Assembly: GCF_025716875.1 (NCBI RefSeq) | Contig: NZ_JAOVZB010000002.1 | Location: 248,001-312,000 of the forward strand | Length of the DNA stretch: 64,000 nt | Reading direction: 5' to 3' | From: Marinomonas sargassi | GTDB taxonomy: Bacteria; Pseudomonadota; Gammaproteobacteria; Pseudomonadales; Marinomonadaceae | In this document: positions 55,731-64,000 of the stretch, piece by piece | How the letters are laid out: each line of letters opens with the position of its first letter | Position numbering within the stretch: position 1 is the first letter of the stretch | The notes under the pieces: model-generated | The model's database searches: none | The model's input: only the letters and a program-made list of their open reading frames with translations | Told to the model about the DNA's origin: nothing | Position numbers and translations under genes: made by a program

Positions 55731-57578
55731 TTGTTTGGTTTATTTAAGCGTATTAACAATGCGGTATTAGAATTAGTAAACCCTTATACAGACACGACAT
55801 CGCAACCGACTCATAATGTTTGGTCTTATATTTTTGATCAGATAACTCCACTAAAAAAAGTATTAATTCTCAGCCTTATCAGCACCATGCTAGCCGCCGC
55901 GTTTGAAGTTTGGCTAATAGCGTACGCTGGGCAATTAATTGATATCCTATCAAACTCTGACCCTGAAACCATTTGGCAAACCCAAGGAAGCCAACTTCTT
56001 ACCGCAGCTTTTTTGCTGATTTTTCTCAGACCAATTCTACAATTTGCTAGACACTGTGCTAACTCAATTGGACTAGATTGTAATATTGCTCAATTAGTAC
56101 GTTGGCGTGCTTACCGGCATTTATCACAACAATCTATAGGCTGGTTCCAAGAAGATTACTCTGGCCGCACTTCTGCTCGTATGATTGAGAGCGGTAACCA
56201 CGCGGCGAAAATCATTTATGAAGGTATAAATGCCATTTCTTTTGGCCTTATTTATATGCTCGGTATTGTGATTTTAATGTCGAATACTGACTCACGTTTA
56301 GCTATCCCATTGTTTATCTGGCTAACTTTATACATTGCGTTGGTTGTCAAAGTCATCCCTAAAATGATTTCTGCACAAAGGCGTTTCCAAGCGACAAGAG
56401 CGGCACTGACAGGTCGTGTGGTTGACTGCTTTTCGAATTTCGACACAGTAAAACTCTTCGCACGTACTGATGTTATGACGAAAGATTTTCAATCTGACAT
56501 AGAAGCAACAAGACGAGCCTTATCGGTACCACAGAGTTTAAGTGTTGGCTTGCGCACCACGGTTATGTTGCTAGAAGGCATCATGGTCGTTAGCTTCTTA
56601 GGTTATGGTATTTGGCTATGGTCTGTAGATGCAGCCAGTATCGGCTTAATCGCTTCGGCATTGGCGCTAACCTTTCGGATTACCGCATTAGCTGAATGGG
56701 TAATCGATGCATCATGGGCGATTTTCTTAAATGTGGGTAACCTTGGTGACTCACTAAAAACCCTTGCCCAACCTTTACTTATACCACCTAAAAAAGGCGC
56801 TCCAGAGCTGGTCGTAAAATCAGCGAGTATTGATATACAAAACCTTAAACACCAATACGGTACTGGGTTAGGGGGACTGAGAGGCATTAATTTATCCATT
56901 GCGTCAGGAGAGAAAGTAGGACTAGTCGGTGCCTCTGGAGCAGGAAAATCCACCTTAGTGAATTTGATATTACGGTTTTTTGAAGCCGAACAGGGCAACA
57001 TCCTTATTGATAAGCAAAATATTCGTGAGGTCGAGCAAGACAGTTTACGTGCTGCCATTGGCATCGTTAGCCAGCATGCTTCTTTGCTCAACCGTTCCGT
57101 CAAAGACAACATCGCCTTAGGCCAAGAAAATAAGTCCCTTGAAGATATTATCTCTGCAGCAAAGCAAGCTCATGCCCATGACTTTATTCTGACGCTAAAA
57201 GACCAAAATGGTAATACGGGTTATGATGCTCACGTAGGTGAACGAGGAATTAAACTATCTGGGGGGCAACGTCAACGTATTGCACTCGCCAGAGTAATAC
57301 TAAAAGATGCCCCGATTCTAATTCTTGATGAAGCCACTAGCGCTTTAGACAGCAAGGTCGAGGCAGATATTCAGGCCGCTCTAAAAAACATAATGAAAGA
57401 TAAAACAGTGATAGCAATCGCCCATAGGTTATCCACTATTGCTCAAATGGATAGAATCCTCGTATTTAAAGACGGGCTCACTGTAGAAGAAGGTAGCCAT
57501 GATGAGCTTCTTTCCCAAAACGGCTTATACGCTGAATTTTGGAGCCATCAATCGGGAGATTTTTTAACTACAGATTAG
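55731..57578 (+). CDS. ABC transporter, fused permease-ATPase half-transporter
   Basis: 615 residues forming one half of a homodimeric type IV exporter (MsbA-like). Six membrane helices lie in about residues 45-320, then the ATPase with Walker A GASGAGKST, signature LSGGQRQRIALAR, Walker B ILILDEATSAL and the switch His in AHRLST. TTG start at 55731 with AAGGAG seven bases upstream; a nearby ATG at 55726 is out of frame. Likely exports a lipid, peptide or drug; no substrate evidence. Confidence 0.93.
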   Translation: MFGLFKRINNAVLELVNPYTDTTSQPTHNVWSYIFDQITPLKKVLILSLISTMLAAAFEVWLIAYAGQLIDILSNSDPETIWQTQGSQLLTAAFLLIFLRPILQFARHCANSIGLDCNIAQLVRWRAYRHLSQQSIGWFQEDYSGRTSARMIESGNHAAKIIYEGINAISFGLIYMLGIVILMSNTDSRLAIPLFIWLTLYIALVVKVIPKMISAQRRFQATRAALTGRVVDCFSNFDTVKLFARTDVMTKDFQSDIEATRRALSVPQSLSVGLRTTVMLLEGIMVVSFLGYGIWLWSVDAASIGLIASALALTFRITALAEWVIDASWAIFLNVGNLGDSLKTLAQPLLIPPKKGAPELVVKSASIDIQNLKHQYGTGLGGLRGINLSIASGEKVGLVGASGAGKSTLVNLILRFFEAEQGNILIDKQNIREVEQDSLRAAIGIVSQHASLLNRSVKDNIALGQENKSLEDIISAAKQAHAHDFILTLKDQNGNTGYDAHVGERGIKLSGGQRQRIALARVILKDAPILILDEATSALDSKVEADIQAALKNIMKDKTVIAIAHRLSTIAQMDRILVFKDGLTVEEGSHDELLSQNGLYAEFWSHQSGDFLTTD

Positions 57579-57650
57579 CTAATTAGCAAGTAGCATTTTA
57601 TTGATATGTCTAGAAAAGGGTTAAATAGCTCTTTATATTCATAAGTGACA

Positions 57651-57687
57651 AAAAAGCCTGAATTCTCATCGAGAATTCAGGCTTTTT
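57651..57687. terminator. Bidirectional terminator between ABC transporter and alginate lyase
   Basis: AAAAAGCCTGAATTCTC (57651-57667) pairs perfectly over 17 bases with the run 57671-57687, loop ATC. It sits between convergent genes. Confidence 0.9.
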
Positions 57688-57723
57688 AATCTAAATAGGT
57701 TACGAGTAATAAGGCATCTCGTT

Positions 57724-58623
57724 CTAGTGAGTGACCTTCAGGTCATAGAAAGTAGCTTGAACATAGTCATCACCGTCACCCGACTTATTCTGGTTGTAGA
57801 CACCAGCTTTAAAGTACATGTAAAGGCCACCTTTATCGTAACCACTCTTATCCATGTCCGTCACGCTCACCACATCAGGCTTACCTGGGCGCATAATAGT
57901 CACGGTTAAAGTGTTACCGACAACATCAATTCGGTAGCTAAACTTCTCACCAAGGGCTATACCATCTGCAGGGTTTCTCGCGCTATTGCTTTTTGACCCT
58001 ATCATTTCTACAAAGATTTCTTTTCGGCCAGATTTCTTGGTAGGTTCATGGGCATAATACAAAGAGCCGTTCATGTTATTCGGTAGTTTACGGTAGTAAA
58101 TACGGATCGGCTCATTATGATTCGCATGAATTTGTCCTATCACCACACGACCCACTTGGTAATCTTTACCTGTCGTCGTAACATAATCTACAGCTAACGT
58201 AGCTTCTAGGGAACCATCGACACCACCAGCACGCTTTTGGTCTTCTTCTGGAGCCGTAGAGAAAACCCAGTTATTCCCTGTTACCCCTGTGGTCTTATGC
58301 TTAGTATTGCCACGGCGAATCATTTCACGCAATTCTGAGCGAGTATAAGTAGTATTTTTTGACGTTTTAGCTCCAGCAATTGGCGCTTTAAACACCATGC
58401 CGCCATCTTCACTTAAATAGAAAAACTCGGGGGACACATAGCCACCATTCAGCTTTTTCTCTTTGATGTCATCCGCTTTCCCATTTCCATCTTCATCAAC
58501 GGGGACACTTAGTTTCCAATTAAGTAGATCGAATTTGGTAGAAGGTGCTGTTGCAGCCTCAACCAAGCCACTTAAAGGAATAGACAATAGTAAGAAGCTA
58601 CTCAACGCTAATGATTTTTTCAT
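57724..58623 (-). CDS. Secreted alginate lyase, polysaccharide lyase family 7
   Basis: 299 residues with signal peptide (about 1-23, ending VEA). The three PL7 catalytic motifs are present: RSELR (about 93-97), QIH (about 164-166) and YFKAGVYNQ (about 270-278). It cleaves alginate by beta-elimination; QIH is usually associated with activity on guluronate-containing stretches. No carbohydrate-binding module. A stand-alone extracellular or periplasmic enzyme fitting a brown-alga-associated lifestyle. Confidence 0.93.
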   Translation of the reverse strand: MKKSLALSSFLLLSIPLSGLVEAATAPSTKFDLLNWKLSVPVDEDGNGKADDIKEKKLNGGYVSPEFFYLSEDGGMVFKAPIAGAKTSKNTTYTRSELREMIRRGNTKHKTTGVTGNNWVFSTAPEEDQKRAGGVDGSLEATLAVDYVTTTGKDYQVGRVVIGQIHANHNEPIRIYYRKLPNNMNGSLYYAHEPTKKSGRKEIFVEMIGSKSNSARNPADGIALGEKFSYRIDVVGNTLTVTIMRPGKPDVVSVTDMDKSGYDKGGLYMYFKAGVYNQNKSGDGDDYVQATFYDLKVTH

Positions 58624-58776
58624 AAAAAACCTATTTGTATTATTATTTAGAAAGCCTATTCTAATTTAGGTAAGGTTTTTTTTACAGAACATTATTTATA
58701 AAAATCAGCGAAAAACACTTCCTGTAAAAAATGAGAGAAAGCTTAAACGCCTCTTTGTGGCAGTACATGAAAAGTG

Positions 58777-59451
58777 TCACTTGTCCTTCAAAATGATTTT
58801 TTCCGCTATAGCAAGCATGCTCACCCCTTCTATTTCGGGCTTTTCATAGAGTTTATTATATAAAGCACCTGAGCGATTTATATAAGCCGCCTTTAAACCC
58901 GCCATCAATGCACCATGGGTATCCCAATCATGAGTTGCGATCAAACGTAGGTTAGATGGTGTTTTTTGTAGTTTTTTAGCCGTTTGAAGATAAACATCCT
59001 TACTAGGTTTGAAGCTACCAAATGCCTCAACAGAAATCACTTCATCAAAGTACTCGCTTAACCCTGAGTTTTCTATTTGTTTAGCCACTAAATTAAGAGA
59101 GGAGTTTGATAAAGCAACGATATAAAAGCCAGCTGAGCGCAGTTTTTCAAGAGCAATATGCATATCTGCATGGGGAGGTAAGTTACTAAGTGCTTGGAGG
59201 ATATCGTCAATAGACGATGCAGATAAATACACTCCTTGCTTTGCAGCGAGCGTCTCCAAGGCCTGTTTAGCCAAGTTAAAGAAGTTTGTTTTTATTCCAG
59301 TGATCATAGCAACCGTTGATGAGTGCAATAGCGTTGAAAACCATATATCCAACATAATTTCATCACCAAAGGCTGCCGAGAATTTAGGTTTCAACACCCC
59401 AAGATCTAATACTGTTTCATTAATATCAAATAGAATGGTAGTTTCTTTCAA
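58777..59451 (-). CDS. HAD superfamily hydrolase (haloacid dehalogenase type II-like)
   Basis: 224-residue cytoplasmic HAD enzyme. Motif I is FDINETVLD (Asp9 nucleophile), motif II ALSNSS, motif III Lys in FGSFKPSKDVY, motif IV THDWDTHGALMAG. The all-helical cap and sequence type are those of 2-haloacid dehalogenase relatives, but a dehalogenase should have an extra set of pocket residues that cannot be confirmed by eye. Last gene of a probable three-gene operon with the SDR and FMN-barrel genes. Confidence 0.85.
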   Translation of the reverse strand: MKETTILFDINETVLDLGVLKPKFSAAFGDEIMLDIWFSTLLHSSTVAMITGIKTNFFNLAKQALETLAAKQGVYLSASSIDDILQALSNLPPHADMHIALEKLRSAGFYIVALSNSSLNLVAKQIENSGLSEYFDEVISVEAFGSFKPSKDVYLQTAKKLQKTPSNLRLIATHDWDTHGALMAGLKAAYINRSGALYNKLYEKPEIEGVSMLAIAEKIILKDK

Positions 59452-59491
59452 AGCCTATACTCCTGTTTTTGCAATATAAGCTCCATATTCA

Positions 59492-60241
59492 TCATCGGCC
59501 CCCAGCAACGTCTAGTAAGGCACCATTCACATAGGAAGCCTCTTCAGAAATAAGCCAAACGATTGCGCTAGCAACTTCAAAAGCTTCACCTGCTCTTCTC
59601 ATAGGAATAGCAGATTTGAATTTATCAGGGCGATTCTCATCCCCTGCTGCAGCATGCATTTCTGTTGTAATCATTCCCGGGCGAACCCCGTTAACCCGAA
59701 TGCCATCCACAGCAACTTCTTTTGAAAGCCCTAATGTCAAAGTGTCTATCGCGCCTTTGGTGGCTGCATAATCAATAAACTCATTTGGTCCACCAATACG
59801 TGCCGCTGTAGAAGATACATTGACAATCGCGCCCCCAAAACCACCACGAGAGAGTGCCATTCTTTTAACGGCTTCCTGAGCACAAACAAAGGAGCCGACC
59901 ACATTGACATTGAAAACATCACGAATGCGCGCTACAGGCATATCCACAAAACTTGAAATTGGCTTAATTATGCCTGCGTTATTAATCAGGGCATCGAGGC
60001 GACCAAATTCTTTATCTATATATTTAAAGAGCTCATCAACTTCTTGCTCATTTGATACATCTAACTTCACAGCTAAGGCGCGTATACCAAATGATTGAGC
60101 TTTCTTAATAATTAAATCCGCTTCTGTCTTCTTACTATTATAAGTAATGACAAGGTTCCAACCTTTTTCTGCTGCTAACAAGGCGGTTTCAGCACCTATA
60201 CCTCGGCTTCCTCCAGTCACTAAAACAACTTTTTTAGCCAT
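59492..60241 (-). CDS. Short-chain dehydrogenase/reductase
   Basis: 249 residues, classical SDR: TGGSRGIG cofactor loop (about 8-15), NNAGI, catalytic Ser in VNVSSTAA, YAATK (Tyr and Lys), and RVNGVRPGMITTEM. The Asn-Ser-Lys-Lys after the second strand favours NADPH. ATG 60241 is chosen because GGAG lies seven bases upstream; a TTG 12 bases earlier is the alternative. Forty bases separate it from the HAD gene. Substrate unknown. Confidence 0.9.
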   Translation of the reverse strand: MAKKVVLVTGGSRGIGAETALLAAEKGWNLVITYNSKKTEADLIIKKAQSFGIRALAVKLDVSNEQEVDELFKYIDKEFGRLDALINNAGIIKPISSFVDMPVARIRDVFNVNVVGSFVCAQEAVKRMALSRGGFGGAIVNVSSTAARIGGPNEFIDYAATKGAIDTLTLGLSKEVAVDGIRVNGVRPGMITTEMHAAAGDENRPDKFKSAIPMRRAGEAFEVASAIVWLISEEASYVNGALLDVAGGR

Positions 60242-60285
60242 ACAATGCTCCAAATCATTCCGCTTACAGTCTTATCATATCCAAC

Positions 60286-60741
60286 CTATTCCAGACCATA
60301 ATGCTTTTTAGCACTTTTCACCTTATCTTCTTCTGGTATATCTGGGAATAACGCATAACTTGGCGCTACGATCGGTTTTATCTTTTCCGCTCGAATGCGG
60401 ATAATCCCTGCGACGGGGTAAACACCATCCGTCATTGGCTGTATTTTTAATGTATATAGTTCTGAGAAGTCACTATCATCTTTCGTTATGTAGTCAGCAG
60501 AACCATAAATTTGAAAGCCTTTTTGTTTAAATACATGGATAAAACTGACACAAACCTTAGGGTTTTCTAGGATATTATTAACACTGTTAGGGGAAGCAAT
60601 ATTGGCTATTAGTATTTCGTTATCACCATTAAATGTGAAGATTTCCTTTGGTGAAACACTCGGGAAATTATCCTCACCCGAAGTCGCTAACCAGCATAAA
60701 ATACTCTCCTGAATTGACGCTTTAACATCATCTGAAAACAT
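60286..60741 (-). CDS. FMN-binding split-barrel (pyridoxamine-phosphate-oxidase-like) protein
   Basis: 151 residues. The split-barrel fold is seen from ILCWLATSGEDNFPSVSPKE through LIANIASPNSVNNILENPKV and VSFIHVFKQKGFQIYGSADY. These proteins bind FMN or F420 and reduce small molecules, or act in flavin handling. ATG 60741 follows GAGGAGGTG, far better than the upstream in-frame start at 60783. First gene of the three-gene operon. Confidence 0.85.
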   Translation of the reverse strand: MFSDDVKASIQESILCWLATSGEDNFPSVSPKEIFTFNGDNEILIANIASPNSVNNILENPKVCVSFIHVFKQKGFQIYGSADYITKDDSDFSELYTLKIQPMTDGVYPVAGIIRIRAEKIKPIVAPSYALFPDIPEEDKVKSAKKHYGLE

Positions 60742-60783
60742 AATACTCACCTCCTCAACCGTCCAGCACCCCAAATTGTACAA

Positions 60784-61113
60784 ACTAGTAATCCTATGGA
60801 TGGAAAGTATGACTGTCTAGAAGATTTACAAAGTGGTTAAAGAGCCCCTCTTTCAGTGTGAAAGAGGTATATGGTCTTCCTTTTTTATTAGGAAGCAAGT
60901 GGTACATTTTGAAACATTAAAATTCTGGTAATAAATGCAGAGCTATTTATATTAGTTTCTAATTAGCACTTAAATTACTAATAATTAATTTACCTATAAA
61001 TATTGAGAGCCTAACAACTACAACCAGAGTACTATTATAATTCAAAATATTAAGGTGCATACTCTGCTACATTGGAGCTCAATATTTAACTTAGTTTAAA
61101 GGAGTAAATAAGA
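60784..61113. other. 330-base intergenic region upstream of the BLUF gene
   Basis: Divergent promoter region. A perfect 9-bp hairpin CCTCTTTCA / TGAAAGAGG lies at 60847-60867. TAAATATTGAG (60997) recurs inverted as CTCAATATTTA (61078-61088), framing a TATAAT at 61036-61041 that may be the BLUF -10 element, though no good -35 box is at 17 bases. Otherwise AT-rich with no gene. Confidence 0.35.
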
Positions 61114-61551
61114 ATGATTTCTGTTTCTTATATTAGTAAAGCCGAAAAAAAGTTTTCTGATAGTGAACTTTTAGAAATGCTAGGAGGCTTTCAAAAAAAT
61201 AATGAAAAAAGCAATATATCAGGGGTTTTACTCTATAACGGTGCAGGAACATTTATCCAAATTATTGAAGGCGAACAGGAAGTTATTGATCCTCTGTATC
61301 AAAGCATAAAAAATGATAATAGACACACAAACGTGACTTGTTTAAGACGTGCAGAGATACAAGCTCGAAGTTTCTCTGAATGGCGTATGGGGTTTCGAAA
61401 ACTAAGTAACGATGAACTAATTGATGCAAGTAAAGCAACCGTCTTTATGGATGACGAGAAACTAGAGCATTTTGTATCTGACGATACCGATTTCGCTTTA
61501 AAGGTATTAACCAATTTTAAAAATAAAACAAAAGAGCTTATCTTCGAATAA
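61114..61551 (+). CDS. BLUF-domain blue-light photoreceptor
   Basis: 145 residues: a BLUF domain (about 1-95) plus two or three C-terminal helices and no output domain. The flavin-site residues align with Slr1694 and AppA (from memory): Tyr6 (SVSYIS), Asn30 (KNNEKSNISG), Gln49 (FIQIIEG), Trp90 and Met92 (FSEWRMGF). Short BLUF proteins of this type act by binding a partner. AAAGGAG precedes the ATG, and the chemoreceptor starts 19 bases after its stop, so the two are almost certainly co-transcribed. Confidence 0.93.
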   Translation: MISVSYISKAEKKFSDSELLEMLGGFQKNNEKSNISGVLLYNGAGTFIQIIEGEQEVIDPLYQSIKNDNRHTNVTCLRRAEIQARSFSEWRMGFRKLSNDELIDASKATVFMDDEKLEHFVSDDTDFALKVLTNFKNKTKELIFE

Positions 61552-61570
61552 AGCTTGTCAGGAGTAGCAG

Positions 61571-63265
61571 ATGCTGAAGTCTATGAAAATTTCTCAAAAG
61601 TTTCTTTTAATGAGTAGTATTCAAATTTTACTCATCGTTATTTTGGGCTGGTTTGCACTTTCGCAAATGGCCAAAATAGGCCATGAAATTAAAGAGATTT
61701 CGAACGACCACCTTCCCTTAACAAACACTCTCACACTCATAACCGAGCATCAGTTACAGCAAGCAATTGCTCTTGAGAAAGTGGTTTCGCACTCTTTATT
61801 AGATGTAGTGAAAGGGGAAAAACTCTCAAATGAAACATCAGCTCTTATTCAATCCCTAAATACCTCCCTGAAAAAACTACATGACGAAATTGTAGGGGCT
61901 GAAAAAACAATAACTACCCTAGAAAATGATGTTGAGCTACCAGAGTCAAAGGCTGAATATAAAAAGCTGCATACTGAGTATATAAAAATAGAAAATGAAT
62001 TTTTCCAATTAGAAAAAGAAACTAATGCTTTTCTAAATGCCATAACCAAAGATGGCATCCAAAAAGCTTTGGGTAAAATAAGCACTCTTGAGAAGTTAAA
62101 CCATTCACTTGATGAACATCTCATTGAAGTATTGAATGAGGTTCAACAGTTTTCCATAAACGCAGCAAATCAAGCTTATAGTGACGAGCAAGCCGCGATT
62201 AAAGTCATTGCCATCGTCTTAGCTATCGCCGTTGTACTAGGCATCATCATCCCTTATTTCATTAGCACTTCTATTCTAAAATCTTTAAAAGAGCTACTCA
62301 CAAGACTGGAAGATTTAGTAACCGGAGAAGGAGACCTAACCATACGCCTTAACTTTACTTCTAAGGATGAATTAGGTGTTGTTGCTTCTAAACTTGATCT
62401 ATTTATGGAGAAATTGCATCGTATTATCTCCAGTGTTTCAAATTCATCCAATCAACTTAATGCAAGCTCAGAAGCCGCTGTAGAAGTCATTCAAAACACG
62501 CTTAATAGCGTTAAAAACCAAAAAGCAGAAACAGCCGAAGTATATCAAGCTGTAGATGAAATGAGTAAAGCGACCAATGCTGTTGCACAGAGCACGATTG
62601 AAGCATCGGATGTCGCCAACAGTGTCCGCACCATTGTCGCGGAAGGCAAGGAGGCAGCAGAACGAAACCAAAAAATCACTGCAAAACTCGCCCAAGATGT
62701 GCAAGAGACTTCAGACAGTATTAGCAACCTTGCAGAAGAAACCAACAACATTGGTACCGTACTAGATACCATTCAAGGCATTGCTGAGCAAACTAACTTA
62801 TTGGCTCTTAACGCGGCTATAGAAGCAGCTCGAGCGGGCGAAACAGGTCGAGGATTTGCTGTTGTGGCTGACGAAGTTCGCTCACTGGCTCAAAGAGTAC
62901 AAACGTCGACAATTGACATTCAAAAGCTTGTTGAAAGCTTACAGAGTGGCGCAGAAGATGCGATGAAGCGCATGAACCAAGGCTTGAGCGTCACCCAACA
63001 ATGCTCTGAGATAGGGCAACAAACCGCTACTAGTTTTGAAAACACGGTGAATGCAGTAAATCATATCGCTGAATTAAATGAGCAGATAGCCACAGCTGCC
63101 GAACAACAAGCGGCGGTAGCGGATCAAGTTCAAAAGAATATTGATAATATAAATCAGATAGCACAAAACACAGGGGAAGATGCTTCTCGCGTTGCGCAAG
63201 CAAATGAAGAAATTGCCATGAGTGTCGTTAACCTAAATTCCGACCTTAACCAATTTAAGGTTTAA
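61571..63265 (+). CDS. Methyl-accepting chemotaxis protein downstream of BLUF
   Basis: 564 residues: membrane helix 1 (about 10-30), a helical periplasmic region (about 33-213) of four-helix-bundle type, membrane helix 2 (about 214-234), HAMP (about 235-290; GDLTIRLNF), and signalling domain with [25 protein letters not shown] precedes the ATG. It is the second gene of the BLUF operon and would be the natural partner for light input, perhaps through its cytoplasmic HAMP or coiled-coil part, while its own sensor may bind a chemical ligand. Confidence 0.94.
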   Translation: MLKSMKISQKFLLMSSIQILLIVILGWFALSQMAKIGHEIKEISNDHLPLTNTLTLITEHQLQQAIALEKVVSHSLLDVVKGEKLSNETSALIQSLNTSLKKLHDEIVGAEKTITTLENDVELPESKAEYKKLHTEYIKIENEFFQLEKETNAFLNAITKDGIQKALGKISTLEKLNHSLDEHLIEVLNEVQQFSINAANQAYSDEQAAIKVIAIVLAIAVVLGIIIPYFISTSILKSLKELLTRLEDLVTGEGDLTIRLNFTSKDELGVVASKLDLFMEKLHRIISSVSNSSNQLNASSEAAVEVIQNTLNSVKNQKAETAEVYQAVDEMSKATNAVAQSTIEASDVANSVRTIVAEGKEAAERNQKITAKLAQDVQETSDSISNLAEETNNIGTVLDTIQGIAEQTNLLALNAAIEAARAGETGRGFAVVADEVRSLAQRVQTSTIDIQKLVESLQSGAEDAMKRMNQGLSVTQQCSEIGQQTATSFENTVNAVNHIAELNEQIATAAEQQAAVADQVQKNIDNINQIAQNTGEDASRVAQANEEIAMSVVNLNSDLNQFKV

Positions 63266-63297
63266 GTTGAGACACACCCCTTAAAGAGTGGATAAAA

Positions 63298-63338
63298 TTT
63301 ACGTGAGCTATAAAGAAATATGTTATAGCTCACGTAAA
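63298..63338. terminator. Long perfect hairpin after the BLUF-chemoreceptor operon
   Basis: TTTACGTGAGCTATAA (63298-63313) pairs over 16 bases with TTATAGCTCACGTAAA (63323-63338), loop AGAAATATG. There is no T-run, so termination is probable but not certain. Confidence 0.6.
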
Positions 63339-63408
63339 GCATGGCTGACTTAGCATCAATAAAGATCACATAAATAGGTTAACGGTCACAAATCTAAAGA
63401 CCAATATT

Positions 63409-63705
63409 TTAAGCTTCGTAATCGAAAACAATAATATCTTCGAGCAATGGAACAAATACCGCCTTTAGAGAATCATGCTCTTTGTGGGGAAGGTAATCCT
63501 GCCTTGCCTCTTCATTCAAAAATGTCATTACCACTGAATGCGTGTAGTCTTTATTTAATCCTTCAGGGCTATTATTAGTCCCCCACTCCACACTTACGAC
63601 ACCTTGAATTTTTTCAGTAATTGACTCAAATAATTCTTTTAACTCTTCTATATTTGCCTTCGTTGCTCTGGCGTTAAACTTAATTAGCAATATGTGTCTA
63701 ATCAC
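63409..63705 (-). CDS. Dabb (stress-responsive A/B barrel) family protein
   Basis: 98 residues with the dimeric A/B barrel pattern: start MIRHILLIKFNARAT, VVSVEWGTNNSPEGLN, YTHSVVMTFLNEEARQDYLP, and HDSLKAVFVPLLEDIIVFDY at the end. Dabb proteins are small and of mostly unknown role in bacteria. Directly downstream of the partial histone-deacetylase-family gene on the same strand, with 65 bases between. Confidence 0.88.
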   Translation of the reverse strand: MIRHILLIKFNARATKANIEELKELFESITEKIQGVVSVEWGTNNSPEGLNKDYTHSVVMTFLNEEARQDYLPHKEHDSLKAVFVPLLEDIIVFDYEA

Positions 63706-63770
63706 TTTATTTTCCTTTTAGAAATTTACAACAATATTATGAAGACTCATCGATGCAGTACAGACAAGGT

Positions 63771-64000
63771 CTACTTATTTATTGATACGGCTTCTTTCCA
63801 CACTTTATTTGCAGCCTGATGCAGCAGGCTGTGCCGCCATGCCACTTTTTCCTCTTGTCGATCATAACCTCCGCCAATTACACAAGCGGTTGGTAAGTTA
63901 TGCAAAATACATGTTTCTATTATGTATTTATCCCTCTGATAGACTCCTTTATCGGTGAGGTTTACATAGCCCAGACGGTCTTCTTTATGAACATCTACAC
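63771..64000 (-). CDS. Histone-deacetylase/AcuC family deacetylase (C-terminal part)
   Basis: The last 75 residues of a gene running off the right edge. They read VDVHKEDRLGYVNLTDKGVY, then TACVIGGGYDRQEEKVAWRH and LLHQAANKVW, which matches the end of class II histone-deacetylase-like amidohydrolases (acetylpolyamine or acetoin-type deacetylases). The active-site metal ligands lie outside the window. Stop codon TAG at 63773-63771. Confidence 0.8.
   Translation of the reverse strand, partial: VDVHKEDRLGYVNLTDKGVYQRDKYIIETCILHNLPTACVIGGGYDRQEEKVAWRHSLLHQAANKVWKEAVSINK

Noticed and set aside
1-64000. tRNA, rRNA genes and CRISPR arrays
   Set aside because: None could be recognised; no regularly spaced repeats with unique spacers were seen.

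Overview
The window looks like a chromosomal segment of a marine gammaproteobacterium, most likely an Oceanospirillales member close to Marinomonas. This rests on the house-keeping set (gltX, xni, tolC, apeB, prc, ybfE, tdk-rdgC, rmuC, yigZ, rapA, rluA), the moderate-to-low G+C, six chemoreceptor genes, a TRAP transporter and a PL7 alginate lyase. The genus is inference; no rRNA or other marker gene is present.

Layout. 1-8.1 kb: two tandem near-identical chemoreceptor genes (the first cut by the window edge), gltX on the opposite strand, and a translationally coupled pair of a sensor-less chemoreceptor and a membrane-anchored NIT-like protein. 8.2-24.9 kb: core genes for DNA maintenance, envelope export, proteolysis, nucleotide salvage and RNA modification. 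24.9-37.8 kb: an accessory stretch with a GHKL ATPase/Shedu-like nuclease fusion (candidate phage defence), four GNAT acetyltransferases, AraC and LysR regulators, small metabolic proteins, a Cache chemoreceptor, a 264-bp IS5-type MITE with TTAA target duplication, and several very small genes. 38-47.9 kb: what looks like one uptake/metabolism module, made of a TSUP exporter, a SerC-like aminotransferase whose phosphate-pocket residues are changed, a MocR regulator, a dCache chemoreceptor, and a TRAP transporter with a universal stress protein. Direct CTGG-type repeats lie upstream of both the exporter and the TRAP operon. 47.9-57.6 kb: a fatty-acid hydroxylase/sterol desaturase family protein, three diguanylate cyclases (two are tandem 7TMR-DISM paralogues), a zinc-ribbon microprotein, a LysE exporter and an ABC transporter. 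57.7-64 kb: secreted PL7 alginate lyase, a HAD/SDR/FMN-barrel operon, a BLUF photoreceptor directly followed by a chemoreceptor (candidate blue-light taxis operon), a Dabb protein and the C-terminus of a histone-deacetylase-family protein.

How it fits together. The dominant theme is environmental sensing: six chemoreceptors, three c-di-GMP synthases and one blue-light sensor, next to transport and breakdown of marine organic matter. The most promising undescribed units are the BLUF-chemoreceptor operon, the GHKL-Shedu fusion, the SerC-like/TSUP/MocR/TRAP module, and the split chemoreceptor at 6.1-8.1 kb. Visible history includes a tandem duplication that copied a chemoreceptor plus the 3' end of gltX (the decayed scar is still readable), IS5-related MITE debris at 36.6 and 53.6 kb, and a pair of 46-bp direct repeats around a two-gene segment at 27.3-28.7 kb.
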